Source: Emticicia sp. 21SJ11W-3
GTDB lineage: Bacteria; Bacteroidota; Bacteroidia; Cytophagales; Spirosomataceae
Direction: 5' to 3'
Assembly (NCBI RefSeq): GCF_024138715.1
Contig: NZ_CP092074.1
Coordinates: 4,464,001-4,528,000 of the forward strand
DNA length: 64,000 bases
Shown here: positions 8,385 to 18,586 of the stretch, one piece after another
How positions within the stretch are numbered: position 1 is the stretch's first letter
Layout of the letters: the number at the start of each line of letters is the position of its first letter
Notes under the pieces: model-generated
Databases searched by the model: none
Told to the model about the DNA's origin: nothing
Seen by the model: the letters and a program-made list of their open reading frames with translations, nothing else
Program-made: the position numbers and the translations under genes

Positions 8385-9818
8385 TTATCTGTTAATTTTC
8401 AACGCCCATGCATAGCTGTTACCTGCGGATTTTCTGGCTTTTTCCGGAATCTCAACTACTATTTTACCATCCTTTGCCATCCATTTTATTTTCTCCTTGC
8501 TGCCCAATAAACTTACGGTTGCCGTTTTGGCCAAGGTAAGTTTACTGATTTCAATACTGGCAGGAAGCGTTTCGCCTTCATCAGCCCTATAAATGGCATA
8601 AGTAGTATTGCCATTATGCGTAAACACCAGTTTGTTTTGTTTACCCAGTTCGTTGTCACCTCTTGTATTATAAATGGCTTCCCCATTTACCTGCATCCAC
8701 TTACCAATTTCTTCCAGACGCTGATACGCCTCTGCATGGAAATCTCCCTCAGGGCCCGGCGCAATATTCAAAAGCAAGTTACCATTTTTTGATACTACGT
8801 CGGTCAGAATATGAATTAATTTTCTGGCCGGTTTAAAGTTCTCTTTTGGTATATAACTCCATGAATCGCCCATAGTCATACAGGTTTCCCAGGGTATTGG
8901 CATGTAATGGTCCGGAATCTGCTGCTCAGGCGTTACGTAGTTTTCAAATTCGCCACTTACGGTTCTGTCTACTACCAGCAAACCCGGCTGATGGCTTCTT
9001 GCCATTCCGGCAATGCGCGGCATATCGATGTCCTGGTCGAAAGGAATGGTTCTCTGCCATGAAACTGTGGAGTCGATAGTGCTGAACGGGCGTACCCAAC
9101 CCCCATCAAGCCAGAGGATATCCATCTTGCCGTAGTCGCTCATCAATTCTTCAATCTGGTTGTAGGTAAATTGCTTGAAAGCCTTCCATTTTTCAGGATA
9201 TCTGGCCGGATGGTACGACGGATTACGGTCTTTCGGCGGGAAATATGACCACCAGTAATCGTTAGAGTGCCAGTCTGGCTTAGAGAAATACGCGCCAATC
9301 ATGAAATCGTCTTTACGGAAAGCCGCAAAAACCTCTTGGGCAATGTTGCTCTTCGGGTTAGAGGCAAAAGGTGTATTAGTGATTTTATAATCGCTTTGTT
9401 TGGTGTCATACATCGCAAAACCATCGTGATGTTTGGTGGTAAAAACCAAGTATTTCATACCTGCATTTTTAGCTGCGGCAGCCCATTTGTCAGGATTAAA
9501 CTGAATGGGATTGAAAGACTTGGGCAGGTCTTCGTATGCTTTTTTATACTCATACCAGTTGTCTTTGAAAGGGCCTTTGCGTTCGCACCAGCCTTCGTCT
9601 TCAGGGCAAAGACTCCAGCTTTCTACAATACCCCATTTGCTGTAAGTACCCCAGTGCATCATTAAACCAAACTTTACATTCTGCCACTGGTTTAGTTTTT
9701 CTTTTACTTTGGGGTCGGTGGGTACAACATATTTATCATGATTCTGCTCTGAGTGTTGCTGAGCAGAAAGTGTATGCGCCAAAACGGCAATGATAAGTGT
9801 GACTAGCGTTTTTTTCAT
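8385..9818 (-). CDS. Alpha-L-fucosidase, GH29 (second copy)
   Basis: 477 residues with a signal peptide ending near SAQ (19-20). GH29 features are FGLMMHWGTYS at 50-60, TTKHHDGF at 127-134 and DILWLDGGW at 233-241, with D238 as the expected nucleophile. Compared with the first fucosidase it has a longer segment with paired cysteines (CPEDEGWC) near 71-78, so the two are diverged paralogues rather than a recent duplication. Genes for a metallophosphoesterase and a GH125 mannosidase flank it on the same strand. Confidence 0.92.
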   Translation of the reverse strand: MKKTLVTLIIAVLAHTLSAQQHSEQNHDKYVVPTDPKVKEKLNQWQNVKFGLMMHWGTYSKWGIVESWSLCPEDEGWCERKGPFKDNWYEYKKAYEDLPKSFNPIQFNPDKWAAAAKNAGMKYLVFTTKHHDGFAMYDTKQSDYKITNTPFASNPKSNIAQEVFAAFRKDDFMIGAYFSKPDWHSNDYWWSYFPPKDRNPSYHPARYPEKWKAFKQFTYNQIEELMSDYGKMDILWLDGGWVRPFSTIDSTVSWQRTIPFDQDIDMPRIAGMARSHQPGLLVVDRTVSGEFENYVTPEQQIPDHYMPIPWETCMTMGDSWSYIPKENFKPARKLIHILTDVVSKNGNLLLNIAPGPEGDFHAEAYQRLEEIGKWMQVNGEAIYNTRGDNELGKQNKLVFTHNGNTTYAIYRADEGETLPASIEISKLTLAKTATVSLLGSKEKIKWMAKDGKIVVEIPEKARKSAGNSYAWALKINR

Positions 9819-9939
9819 TTTACTTATAATGAGAAAAGAAAGTTTAGAGCTGCAAAGGAATTGGCACTTTCTGAGTCTTGTTTTCTTATTCTCTTGTTTA
9901 TCAATAATAATTACTGGTTATGGTTTAGACAGCCCCAAC

Positions 9940-9960
9940 TAACGAAACACCGTTTCGTTA
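9940..9960. repeat. Perfect 9-bp inverted repeat at the GH125 stop codon
   Basis: TAACGAAAC and GTTTCGTTA flank a 3-base centre, a 21-base near-perfect palindrome that includes the TAA stop of the GH125 gene. No T-run follows on either strand. It may be an mRNA hairpin protecting the upstream message or a binding site for a dimeric regulator. Confidence 0.6.
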
Positions 9961-11376
9961 TACGTTTAATAAATGCGGCCGTTCGCGTTCAATTTTCAGA
10001 ATCAGCTCTCCAAAAAGCGTGTTGGCCCATGCAAACCATTTACGTGTAAACTGAGAGGCATTGTCTTTATCGAAAGACTCATGCATAAAACCTGTGCCTG
10101 CATGTGTGGTTTTCAGGTAATACAACTGGGCCTTTATCTCCTGCTCACTAGTGGATGTCATGGCACGCATAATGATGCTCATGGGCCAAATCTGATTAAC
10201 CAATGTATGCGGGCTTCCGATTCCCTCGGCAGCTTTGCCCTTAAAGAAATACGGATTGCTGTAGCTCAGCACGAAACGTCTGGTGTTCTGGTACACCGGG
10301 TCGGTAGCTTTTACAGCCCCCAGATACGGCAGGCTCAACAGGTTGGGCACGTTGGCATCGTCTTGTAACAGGCAGTTACCAAAACCGTCTACCTCCATGG
10401 CATATACTGGCCCGTAGATTGGATGTTTGATGACAGCATATTTTTTAATAGCTGTTTCAACCTGATTGGCAAGCGCCTTACATTCTGTTGCAAAGGCGGT
10501 ATTATTCAGTACTTTCTCTGATATTTCGGCAAGCTGGCGGAAAGAAACAACCGCGAACAGATTGGACGGAATCAGGAACGGGTACTGGGTGGCATCGTCG
10601 GAAGGACGGAAAATACTGTGAATCAGACCGTTTGGTTTGGTATTATTACCATAGCCATTACCAGGTACAGTATCTGTAGACCAGGAGGTGGTACGACCAA
10701 AACGGTAAGGCCCCCTGTCGGTAAAGCGTTGTTGCACTTTGCAGGTGGCAATAATCAGTCTGGCTGCCTGAAGCCATCTGGCATCAAAAATACTGGTATC
10801 GCCAGAGGTCTTCCAGTAATGATAGGCCAGCCGAACAGTGTAGCACAGTGAGTCCAGCTCCCATTTCCGTTCATGCAACTCAGGTTTCATGTCTGTGTGG
10901 TCGGAGTACCACTCCGACTTACCCGGCCCATCGTTAAACGCATTGGCATAAGGGTCAATGAGTATACACTCGGTCTGGCGGTTGATTACCCCCGCTATCA
11001 GGTCTTTCAGGCGGGCATCCTGCTTAATTAAAGGCAGGTAAGGCCATACCTGCGCCGAGCTGTCGCGCAGCCACATGGCATGAATGTCACCCGTAATTAC
11101 AAACGTATCGGGTCTGCCGTTTTTGGTTTTGAAAATAACCGTAGTATCAAGCGTATTGGGGAAACAGTTTTCAAACAACCAGGCCAGTTCAGGGTCTTTT
11201 ACAGACTTTTTTATGCGCTCAATAGTGGCCTCAATGGCCGGGCTGGTAAAGTTTCTTTTGTCTGGCGCGACCCTAAAAGTAGGGAAACCAGCGGCAAAGG
11301 CATTGGTACCTGCCAGCAGGCCTATGCCAGCCAAAGAGGTAGTTTTAATAAAATCTCTTCTATTCTGATGCTGCAT
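9958..11376 (-). CDS. GH125 exo-alpha-1,6-mannosidase (formerly DUF1237)
   Basis: 472 residues, the standard GH125 length. The N-terminus holds an RRDFIK twin-arginine motif and a hydrophobic segment. The signature GDIHAMWLRDSS at 96-107 is characteristic of this (alpha/alpha)6-barrel family; further conserved parts are the SWSTDTVPGNGYG and IFRPSDDA segments. Characterised GH125 enzymes are inverting, metal-independent exo-alpha-1,6-mannosidases that act on N-glycans. It is the enzyme gene closest to the ROK regulator, which lies 36 bases upstream on the same strand. Confidence 0.92.
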   Translation of the reverse strand: MQHQNRRDFIKTTSLAGIGLLAGTNAFAAGFPTFRVAPDKRNFTSPAIEATIERIKKSVKDPELAWLFENCFPNTLDTTVIFKTKNGRPDTFVITGDIHAMWLRDSSAQVWPYLPLIKQDARLKDLIAGVINRQTECILIDPYANAFNDGPGKSEWYSDHTDMKPELHERKWELDSLCYTVRLAYHYWKTSGDTSIFDARWLQAARLIIATCKVQQRFTDRGPYRFGRTTSWSTDTVPGNGYGNNTKPNGLIHSIFRPSDDATQYPFLIPSNLFAVVSFRQLAEISEKVLNNTAFATECKALANQVETAIKKYAVIKHPIYGPVYAMEVDGFGNCLLQDDANVPNLLSLPYLGAVKATDPVYQNTRRFVLSYSNPYFFKGKAAEGIGSPHTLVNQIWPMSIIMRAMTSTSEQEIKAQLYYLKTTHAGTGFMHESFDKDNASQFTRKWFAWANTLFGELILKIERERPHLLNV

Positions 11377-11412
11377 TTAACAAATAGGTTAAAAATTAAA
11401 TTAGGGCTGGCC

Positions 11413-12648
11413 TTAAGCGGTTTTCAGCAGGTTTTCAACCACGTAGGTATGCACCCCATATATTTTGGCGTTTTCGCCCAGTTGAGAAATCTCAATTCTT
11501 AAATCTTCCTTGAAGTCGGTTAAGCAATACTTATTAATGGCGTGTTCTATCGGGTTTACGATGAGTTTCTGCGCTTTAGACAGCACGCCGTCAATAATAA
11601 TAATCTGAGGATTAAACAAATGCACGGCTATAGACAAACCCTTGCCCAATTCTAAGCCTATGTTGTGTATAATGTCAATAGCAAAGGCGTCGCCCTGTTG
11701 GGCAGCCTCAATTACCATTTCAAGATTAATGTCTTCAATTTTGTCTTTATATTCACCCAATTTAGACACTTTACCTTGTCTTAGGCCGTCTTTGATGTTT
11801 TTAAGCAATGACGAGGCCGAGGTTATGGTATCAAGACAGCCAACTTTTCCACAGGTGCAAAGCACGCCATCAGGATTCACCTGAATATGCCCCAACTCTC
11901 CGGCAAAACCAGAGGCGCCGTCAAATATTTCACCGTTTACTACTACGCCCAGACCAATGCCCCAGTCAACATTGATCGACAACACATGATGCTTGCCTTT
12001 GGCCAGCCCGAATCGATACTCGCCAAATGCATTGGCTTTAGAATCGTTCAATACGTAGGCTGGTAACCTGAAATGCTCCTCAATTGATTTGGCCAGCGAT
12101 TTATTCTCGCTGTTAAGGCTTTTATAGGTGTAGTTGATACCCGTATTTTTATTGACCAGCCCCGGGATAGAAACCCCGATAGCAATCAGTTTTTTACCTT
12201 TGGTTATTTTCTGCTCTATTACGTTGTCTACCAACGAAAAAAGTGTCTCCAGAAAGATGGGATTGTTTTTTAGCTGTAAATCAAAAACCTGTGTAAAAAT
12301 GACCTGATTACGGAGGTTAAGCAGAAAAACCTTGGTGTCGTGCGTGTTGATGTCTAGCACCAGAACAAACTTCTCTTTGGGATTTATGCCGTATATAGCC
12401 GGCCGGCGGCCCTGCTTTGACATCCCAAATCCTGTTTCAATAATCCACTTTTCTTCAACCAGTTCTTCAATAAGTGCAGTAATTGACGGAATACTGATGT
12501 GTAATGAGTGAGAAAGCTCTGCTATGGTATTGGTTTCGTTGAGATACAGCTCAGAGATGATGCCCTTTTTCTGTCTGTTTTTTTTGATATCGATGACCGA
12601 TTCTCTACTGGTCCCTTCAAGATCGTTATCGAGAGATACTTCTGACAT
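11413..12648 (-). CDS. ROK-family transcriptional regulator (NagC/XylR type)
   Basis: 411 residues. A winged helix-turn-helix occupies about residues 28-85 (TIAELSHSLHISIPSITALIEEL), followed by a ROK sugar-binding domain. The ROK zinc site is intact: ELGH at 251-254 and CTCGKVGC at 264-271. The phosphate-binding DxGxT motif of the sugar kinases is altered (DINTHDT at 99-105), as expected for a regulator that binds but does not phosphorylate sugar. It is the first gene of the minus-strand run and faces susC across a 678-base region, so it most likely controls both arms in response to a sugar such as GlcNAc or mannose. Confidence 0.9.
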   Translation of the reverse strand: MSEVSLDNDLEGTSRESVIDIKKNRQKKGIISELYLNETNTIAELSHSLHISIPSITALIEELVEEKWIIETGFGMSKQGRRPAIYGINPKEKFVLVLDINTHDTKVFLLNLRNQVIFTQVFDLQLKNNPIFLETLFSLVDNVIEQKITKGKKLIAIGVSIPGLVNKNTGINYTYKSLNSENKSLAKSIEEHFRLPAYVLNDSKANAFGEYRFGLAKGKHHVLSINVDWGIGLGVVVNGEIFDGASGFAGELGHIQVNPDGVLCTCGKVGCLDTITSASSLLKNIKDGLRQGKVSKLGEYKDKIEDINLEMVIEAAQQGDAFAIDIIHNIGLELGKGLSIAVHLFNPQIIIIDGVLSKAQKLIVNPIEHAINKYCLTDFKEDLRIEISQLGENAKIYGVHTYVVENLLKTA

Positions 12649-13326
12649 TGTTTATAATAATTTAATGAGGTTAGGCTCATAACAAACAGGCAGGCGCTTT
12701 AAAGAGGGCTCCGGTTATGATTTTATATTTTCGTATAGGGTGAATTTTAAAAAACAGTAAGCAATTTATTAAAAAAATAGCAAGACTTTTTCTTGATTCA
12801 GGCTTTTTTGCAAATCAGGCCTAAATATCATATAAAATTTAATAAGACTTCATATATTTTTAAAAAAATTTAATAATTAGTTTTTATTAATCAATTTTTA
12901 TTTATGTTTGTAACCACATTTAAGATTTTTTTAAAAATCTGTTCGCATCAAAAAGTATCACTATATCAATTTTATATTGATTTTTTTGAACCGCATTCTT
13001 AATCCACCATATACGTTTTGCTTTTTATCTCCAGTTTTCGCTACCCGTAAAACGGAGTATTTTAAGACCATTACTATAAGAATGTTTAACCTTAAATCGT
13101 CAGAGTATAGCTAAAAATTAACTAAATCTAGCCTATCTATGGAAGCAAAGTATATAGTAGGACACCCTCATAAAAACGTTTGCTTGTTTTGCCACCCGGC
13201 AAATTAACAGCACGTTGTCTGAGTGGTCATTTTCCTGTTATGCTTCAATGCCGATTCTGAAAATGCACCATTCAGCTGATTTTACCGATTTTCAAAGCAA
13301 TCATTTTTAACCCAAGTCAAATTTAT
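12649..13326. promoter_or_regulatory. Divergent control region between ROK regulator and susC
   Basis: 678 bases without a gene, very AT-rich in the first 350. Two inverted repeats could be operators: TTAATAA-n7-TTATTAA at 12870-12890 and ATCAAT-n5-ATTGAT at 12965-12981. A TATGTTTG at 12903-12910 matches the TAnnTTTG -7 element of Bacteroidota promoters. The distance to susC implies a leader of several hundred bases, common for susC genes. Operator identity is inferred only. Confidence 0.45.
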
Positions 13327-16300
13327 ATGAGAAATTTTTTACCAAAGTTGGTGGTAATACTTTTGATGGGCTTCAGCCTGCCGGTATTAGCCCAGACCAT
13401 TACAGGTAAGGTAACAACAAACGGAGAGCCGCTGCCCGGCGTTTCTGTAGCCGTTAAGGGCGCCCCTAACGGAACTATTACTGACACAGAAGGTAAATAC
13501 ACACTTACTGTGCCTAATCTGAAAAGCACTATTGTTGCTTCTTTTATTGGTTTTACAACGCAGAACATTGACATTAACGGACGCTCAATTATTGACATTG
13601 AGATGGTTGAAGATGCCAAACAACTTAACGAGGTAGTTGTAACGGCATTGGGTATTAAGAGAGAATCAAAATCTATTGGTTACTCGGCCCAGAAGGTGGC
13701 ATCGAAAGACCTGGTACAGGCTGCCCCGCCAGATATCGCATCTGGTTTGATGGGTAAAGCTGCCGGTCTGAACATCTCTCAACCAAACGGTGTGCAGGGT
13801 AGCTCTCAGAGAATCGTTATCCGTGGTAATAACAGTATCCTGGGCAGCAACCAGCCTTTGATCGTTATTGACGGTATACAGGTACAAAACGACCCCGTTG
13901 GTGGTACGCAAGGTAAAAGTGGTGACGTAACCAGCCCTAAAGACTGGGGTTCGTTCCTGAACTTTGTAAACTCTGACGAGGTAGAAGATATCACCGTCCT
14001 GAAAGGCGCCAACGCAGCTGCACTATACGGTGCACGTGGCGCTAACGGGGTTATTATGATAACCAGCAAAAAAGGTGGTAAAAGAGAAGGTTTTGGTTTA
14101 GACTATAACTTCTCGTCGCTATCAACAACGGCTTACCGTTTTCAGGATGTACAAAACGAGTACGGTTATGGTGGGGCATCTGCCCTTTGGTCGGCAACGC
14201 AACCATTCCCAACTACCTCAAAAGGCGAATTGCGCTACCCTGGTAACTACCCTTGGGATGCACAGGACGTAAACAATAACTACCGCAGTGGTGGCCCTAT
14301 TCCGGGTGGGTATTCATCTTGGGATATTTTCAGCTGGTATGGCCCGGCTTCATCATGGGGACATAAACTGGATGGCACTGAGCTTATCTGGTGGGACGGC
14401 GCTAAACGCAAATGGGCTCCACAACCAGACAACAGAAAAGCTTACTTTAACACCGGTAACACTACTACGCATAACTTGTCGTTCAGCGGTGGCGGAGACT
14501 ACGGAACTTTGAGAGTGGGCTTGACCAGATTAGACAACAAAGCTATTGTGCCGAACAGCAACTATGACCAGACCAATGTAAACCTGGGTTCGTCATTAAA
14601 TATTTCGAAAAAAGTTAAAGCTGAAATCACTACCAGCTACACGAACTATAACCGTCTGAACACGCCTGAGTCTGCCAACGATAACGGTTGGTCAAACTTT
14701 ATGATTCACGGTATGTCACGCGATTACATCCCGTTAGAGTTTGACACTTACAAACTACCAAACGGAAGCAAAAACATTTTTGACCAGACTTCTCCATTCA
14801 AATATTATCCTTACAACAACAATGCGTTTAAGGATATGTTCTGGAAATTCTACGAAAACAACCAGAGATTATCACGTAATCAGTTGTTAGGTTCAATCCG
14901 TTTATCGGCAGACATCACGCCTTGGTTGAACATCGCCGGTCGTACGTCGTTAAACAACTCAACTACCAGCATAGAAAGCAAAAATACGCCTGTTGATGTT
15001 GCGGGTATTCAGGGAGCTTATGGTATGGAGAACATCAACAATACCGACCTGAACTTTGAGGCATTCACAACCTTACATAAAGACGGTTTGTTTGGCTCTA
15101 AATTTAACGGTAGCTTGTTAATTGGTAACTCGGCTCTTCGTAGCAGAAGCCACGGTGTAAATACCTGGAACGCCGGTAACTTTGACGTACCGTTTAAATA
15201 TTACCTGAACAACAACCTTGATAAAACCAAAATCACAACCGGTGAAACCCGTTATGATTTAAACCTGAACTCGTTGTTTGGTATTGCAGACCTTTCTTAC
15301 AACAACTACCTGTTCTTGCAATTAACAGGCCGTAACGACTGGTCGTCTACCCTTCCGATTGCTACTTCGTCATACTTCTTCCCATCAGGAAGCTTGAGCT
15401 TTGTGTTTACTGAAGCAATTGACGCATTTAAAAATCAGAACTTACTAAGCTACGGTAAACTGAAAGTATCATTGGCCGAGAGTGCTAACGGTACTAATCC
15501 TTACCTGACACAGTACACTTATAATACCTCTACCATTACCAACACCATTAATGGTACAGCTGCTACTTCTTTTGGCGGTCTTCCGGTTCGTAGTTTGCAA
15601 ACTACCTTGCCTCCGGCTGGCTTATTGCAACCACAAAGAAACAAATCATTTGAAATTGGTACTGAGTTAGGCTTCCTGGGCGGTAAATTAAGCATGGAAC
15701 TGACTTACTACCAGACAAGAGCAACCAGCCAGATTCTGAGCTCATCGCTGGCTACTTCTTCAGGTGCTACTGCAGTAACATTTAATACAGGAGAATTGGC
15801 TAATAAAGGTTTCGAGTTTATTGTAAGAGCTACACCTGTTAACTCTGGTTCATTCAGATGGGATCTTGCTTTGAACGGTGCACATAACCAGAACAAGGTT
15901 ATTTCATTGGCTGACGGTATTGAGCGTTATCCGATTGCTGACCTTTGGGGAACTAACGGCGCCCTGATGTATGTAAAAGCAGGTGAAAACTATGGCACAA
16001 TTTACGGATATGACTATACGTATTTGAATGGCCAGAAAGTGGTTAAACCAGTGGTTGACAAAACAACCGGTAAAGTAGTTGGTACCCAATATGTAACCAC
16101 TGCCGACCCAGTTGCTATTGGTAACACCACTCCGAAACTGACAGGTGGTTTAACTAACAATTTCCGTTATAAAAACTTCAGCTTGTATATCCTGACCGAC
16201 TTCAAACTGGGTGGTGATATTTACTCGGCAGACTACGGTGCTTCAGTAGGTCATGGTTTGTCGCCAAGCACATTAACAGAAAGAAACGGTGGTGGTTTAC

Positions 16301-16716
16301 CATATACCTATCCTGATGGTAGCACAGCTAACCACGGTGTAATTCTTGAAGGCGTATTTGCCGACGGAACCAAAAATACAGACGTGGTACATTATATGTA
16401 TAAATATGCAGGACAATACATGGGTTGGTCTAACGTAAAAATGCCAAGAAGCAACCTGGTTTTCGAAAACTCGTGGGCCAAACTTCGTGAGGTAAACCTT
16501 ACTTACTCTATCCCGTCAGCCATTGTAAAACGTACTAAATTCCTTCAGGGGCTTGATGTATCGTTTGTTGGCCGTAACCTGTTCTATTTATTCACAACCT
16601 TGCCTGACAGAATGAATCCTGAGGCTATTAACGGTATTGGCAACGCCCAAGGTTTCCAATGGTCGCAATTCCCGGGCACTCGTGATTTAGGTATCTCATT
16701 AAAAGCAAGGTTATAA
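13327..16716 (+). CDS. SusC/RagA-family TonB-dependent outer-membrane transporter
   Basis: 1129 residues with a signal peptide (MRNFLPKLVVILLMGFSLPVLAQ). A carboxypeptidase-D-like beta-sandwich at about 24-105 (ITGKVTTNGEPLPGVSV) is followed by the TonB-box/plug region from about 110 (VVTALGIKRESKSIGYSAQ, then GAAALYGARGANGVIMITSKKG near 233) and a long beta-barrel ending in an aromatic-rich strand. It imports oligosaccharides through the outer membrane using TonB energy, capped by the SusD partner whose gene starts 18 bases downstream. It diverges from the glycosidase run, so it should transport products of those enzymes. Confidence 0.96.
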   Translation: MRNFLPKLVVILLMGFSLPVLAQTITGKVTTNGEPLPGVSVAVKGAPNGTITDTEGKYTLTVPNLKSTIVASFIGFTTQNIDINGRSIIDIEMVEDAKQLNEVVVTALGIKRESKSIGYSAQKVASKDLVQAAPPDIASGLMGKAAGLNISQPNGVQGSSQRIVIRGNNSILGSNQPLIVIDGIQVQNDPVGGTQGKSGDVTSPKDWGSFLNFVNSDEVEDITVLKGANAAALYGARGANGVIMITSKKGGKREGFGLDYNFSSLSTTAYRFQDVQNEYGYGGASALWSATQPFPTTSKGELRYPGNYPWDAQDVNNNYRSGGPIPGGYSSWDIFSWYGPASSWGHKLDGTELIWWDGAKRKWAPQPDNRKAYFNTGNTTTHNLSFSGGGDYGTLRVGLTRLDNKAIVPNSNYDQTNVNLGSSLNISKKVKAEITTSYTNYNRLNTPESANDNGWSNFMIHGMSRDYIPLEFDTYKLPNGSKNIFDQTSPFKYYPYNNNAFKDMFWKFYENNQRLSRNQLLGSIRLSADITPWLNIAGRTSLNNSTTSIESKNTPVDVAGIQGAYGMENINNTDLNFEAFTTLHKDGLFGSKFNGSLLIGNSALRSRSHGVNTWNAGNFDVPFKYYLNNNLDKTKITTGETRYDLNLNSLFGIADLSYNNYLFLQLTGRNDWSSTLPIATSSYFFPSGSLSFVFTEAIDAFKNQNLLSYGKLKVSLAESANGTNPYLTQYTYNTSTITNTINGTAATSFGGLPVRSLQTTLPPAGLLQPQRNKSFEIGTELGFLGGKLSMELTYYQTRATSQILSSSLATSSGATAVTFNTGELANKGFEFIVRATPVNSGSFRWDLALNGAHNQNKVISLADGIERYPIADLWGTNGALMYVKAGENYGTIYGYDYTYLNGQKVVKPVVDKTTGKVVGTQYVTTADPVAIGNTTPKLTGGLTNNFRYKNFSLYILTDFKLGGDIYSADYGASVGHGLSPSTLTERNGGGLPYTYPDGSTANHGVILEGVFADGTKNTDVVHYMYKYAGQYMGWSNVKMPRSNLVFENSWAKLREVNLTYSIPSAIVKRTKFLQGLDVSFVGRNLFYLFTTLPDRMNPEAINGIGNAQGFQWSQFPGTRDLGISLKARL

Positions 16717-16734
16717 TCCATTAAACACAGAATC

Positions 16735-18330
16735 ATGAAATATCTATCAAAAATATTTATAGTAACCTTACTGATTACGGCAGTATCATGTAAGAATGAT
16801 TTTGAGGAAATAAACGCTCCGTGGGACAAACCCAACAGCGCCTCAACGCCAGAGATGTTCAATGCGGTAATCAGTTCACTGCCATTGACAGCCGGAGAAC
16901 AATCGGTTATGAATGCCTGGTTGTACCCTATTACACAGCAGGCCGCCATTACTTCTGGTTCTTACCCATACGACAACGCCAAAAATGATGTTTGGCAGAA
17001 CTACTACTATACCCTTGGTAACGTAAGAGTAATTGAAGACAGAATTGCTAAAAGTGCAGACCCTGCCTCAATGAACAACGTGTCGGCCATGCTTAAAACC
17101 ATTATGGCTTACAAGTCGTTTAAACTGACAAACTACTACGGTGCGGTACCTTATAAAGAGGCCGGATATGCTGCTTTGGCAGCCGATAAAGGCGTGGGTG
17201 TGTATAAAACAAAATACAATACCCAACAAGAGATATACACAGATATACTGACAAACCTGAAATGGGCAGTTGATAACCTGAAAACCGATGCCTCTCAGTA
17301 TTCGTTGGGTAACTATGAAACACTTTTCAAAGGAGACATCAGTAAATGGATCCGGTTTGCCAATAGCCTGCGCTTGTATATAGCTGCTACTATTTACAAC
17401 AAAGATCAGGCTTTAGCAACTGCTCATATTACAGACGCGCTAACTAAACCATTGCTTGGCGACACTGAAAACGTAGGAATCTGGCCAGCTGACCTGAACC
17501 TTTCTCTACAATGGCGTGAGTGGTCTTTTTCTGCTAACTGCTACTTAAGAATGGGTTCAACTATGTGGAGCCTGATGTCTGCTAATGACAATAAAGACGG
17601 TAGTGGTATATTTGACCCACGTGCCCGTATATTTTATGAACCAAACAACGCAGGCGAGTGGGCTGCATATCCGCAAAACCCGGTTTCAGGCGTAACAGCT
17701 ACAGAAGGGGGTACTCCTTATGACAAAAAACGTTACACAGCCTGGAGCGATAAAGGCGCCAGCAACCTGTATTCGCCGGTTAATTTGTATTTCGAGCAGG
17801 ATTTAACCACTATCCCTGAACTTATTCTTACAGCAGCGCAGGTGCGTTTTATCAAAGCCGAAATTTACAACAGAGGTATGGGTGTTGCAGCCAACGCTGC
17901 CACTGCCAAAGCAGAATATGAGGCGGGTATAAAGGCATCGGTAAATATGTGGAAAGGCATTGCGTTTAAATCGCCGGTTTGGACAGTAGCAAAACCTTCA
18001 TCTGCTACAGCAACCGATGCAGAAATCAGCACTTTGCTGTCGAGCCCGGTAGTGGCTTACGCTGCCGACCAGGCTACTGCCTTGAAACAGATATATGCCC
18101 AGCTATGGATTGACCAGTTCAGACAACCATTTGATGCCTGGACATTGAAAAGAAGAACAGGAGATAAAACGCCGGTTTCAGCTTCAAATACACAGTATTA
18201 CACTGGTAACTTCGGTACTTACCAACGTTTTGTGTATCCTGACGACGAAATCACCTACAATGCAGACAACTTTAAAGCAGCTGCAGGCGGAACAAACCTG
18301 AACAGCACAAAATTGTGGATAACACAATAA
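16735..18330 (+). CDS. SusD/RagB-family glycan-binding lipoprotein
   Basis: 531 residues. The N-terminus (MKYLSKIFIVTLLITAVSCK) is a lipoprotein signal with the lipidated cysteine at residue 19. The remainder is helix-rich with TPR-like repeats, as in SusD; the YGAVPYKEAG segment near 132-141 and the LILTAAQVRFIKAEIYNRG segment near 363 are typical family signatures. It forms the surface lid of the SusC channel and sets glycan specificity. The gene follows susC by 18 bases and ends at a strong terminator. Confidence 0.95.
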   Translation: MKYLSKIFIVTLLITAVSCKNDFEEINAPWDKPNSASTPEMFNAVISSLPLTAGEQSVMNAWLYPITQQAAITSGSYPYDNAKNDVWQNYYYTLGNVRVIEDRIAKSADPASMNNVSAMLKTIMAYKSFKLTNYYGAVPYKEAGYAALAADKGVGVYKTKYNTQQEIYTDILTNLKWAVDNLKTDASQYSLGNYETLFKGDISKWIRFANSLRLYIAATIYNKDQALATAHITDALTKPLLGDTENVGIWPADLNLSLQWREWSFSANCYLRMGSTMWSLMSANDNKDGSGIFDPRARIFYEPNNAGEWAAYPQNPVSGVTATEGGTPYDKKRYTAWSDKGASNLYSPVNLYFEQDLTTIPELILTAAQVRFIKAEIYNRGMGVAANAATAKAEYEAGIKASVNMWKGIAFKSPVWTVAKPSSATATDAEISTLLSSPVVAYAADQATALKQIYAQLWIDQFRQPFDAWTLKRRTGDKTPVSASNTQYYTGNFGTYQRFVYPDDEITYNADNFKAAAGGTNLNSTKLWITQ

Positions 18331-18410
18331 TTTGCACAAATATTTTATTATATTTGAACGAATAATTCAAAAATATTAAGTAGAATTGTTTCATCATAGT
18401 TTTTCCAGAA

Positions 18411-18440
18411 AAGGCCCTCAATCGAGGGCTTTTTTCTTTT
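18411..18440 (+). terminator. Intrinsic terminator after susCD
   Basis: GCCCTC (18414-18419) pairs with GAGGGC (18424-18429) around a 4-base loop, preceded by AA and followed by a run of Ts. It ends the susC-susD transcript about 80 bases after the susD stop. Confidence 0.88.
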
Positions 18441-18586
18441 CAGGAGGTTTTTATCTTGAAAATTAAGAATCAGCAAAGCTTCTTGAAAACTTCACATAGA
18501 TTCATGAGGTATATCTATGGCAGGTTGATTTTTTATTTTATTTTCGCGCATTGTTTTTTGTGACTAAACCAACCAATCACTACTAT

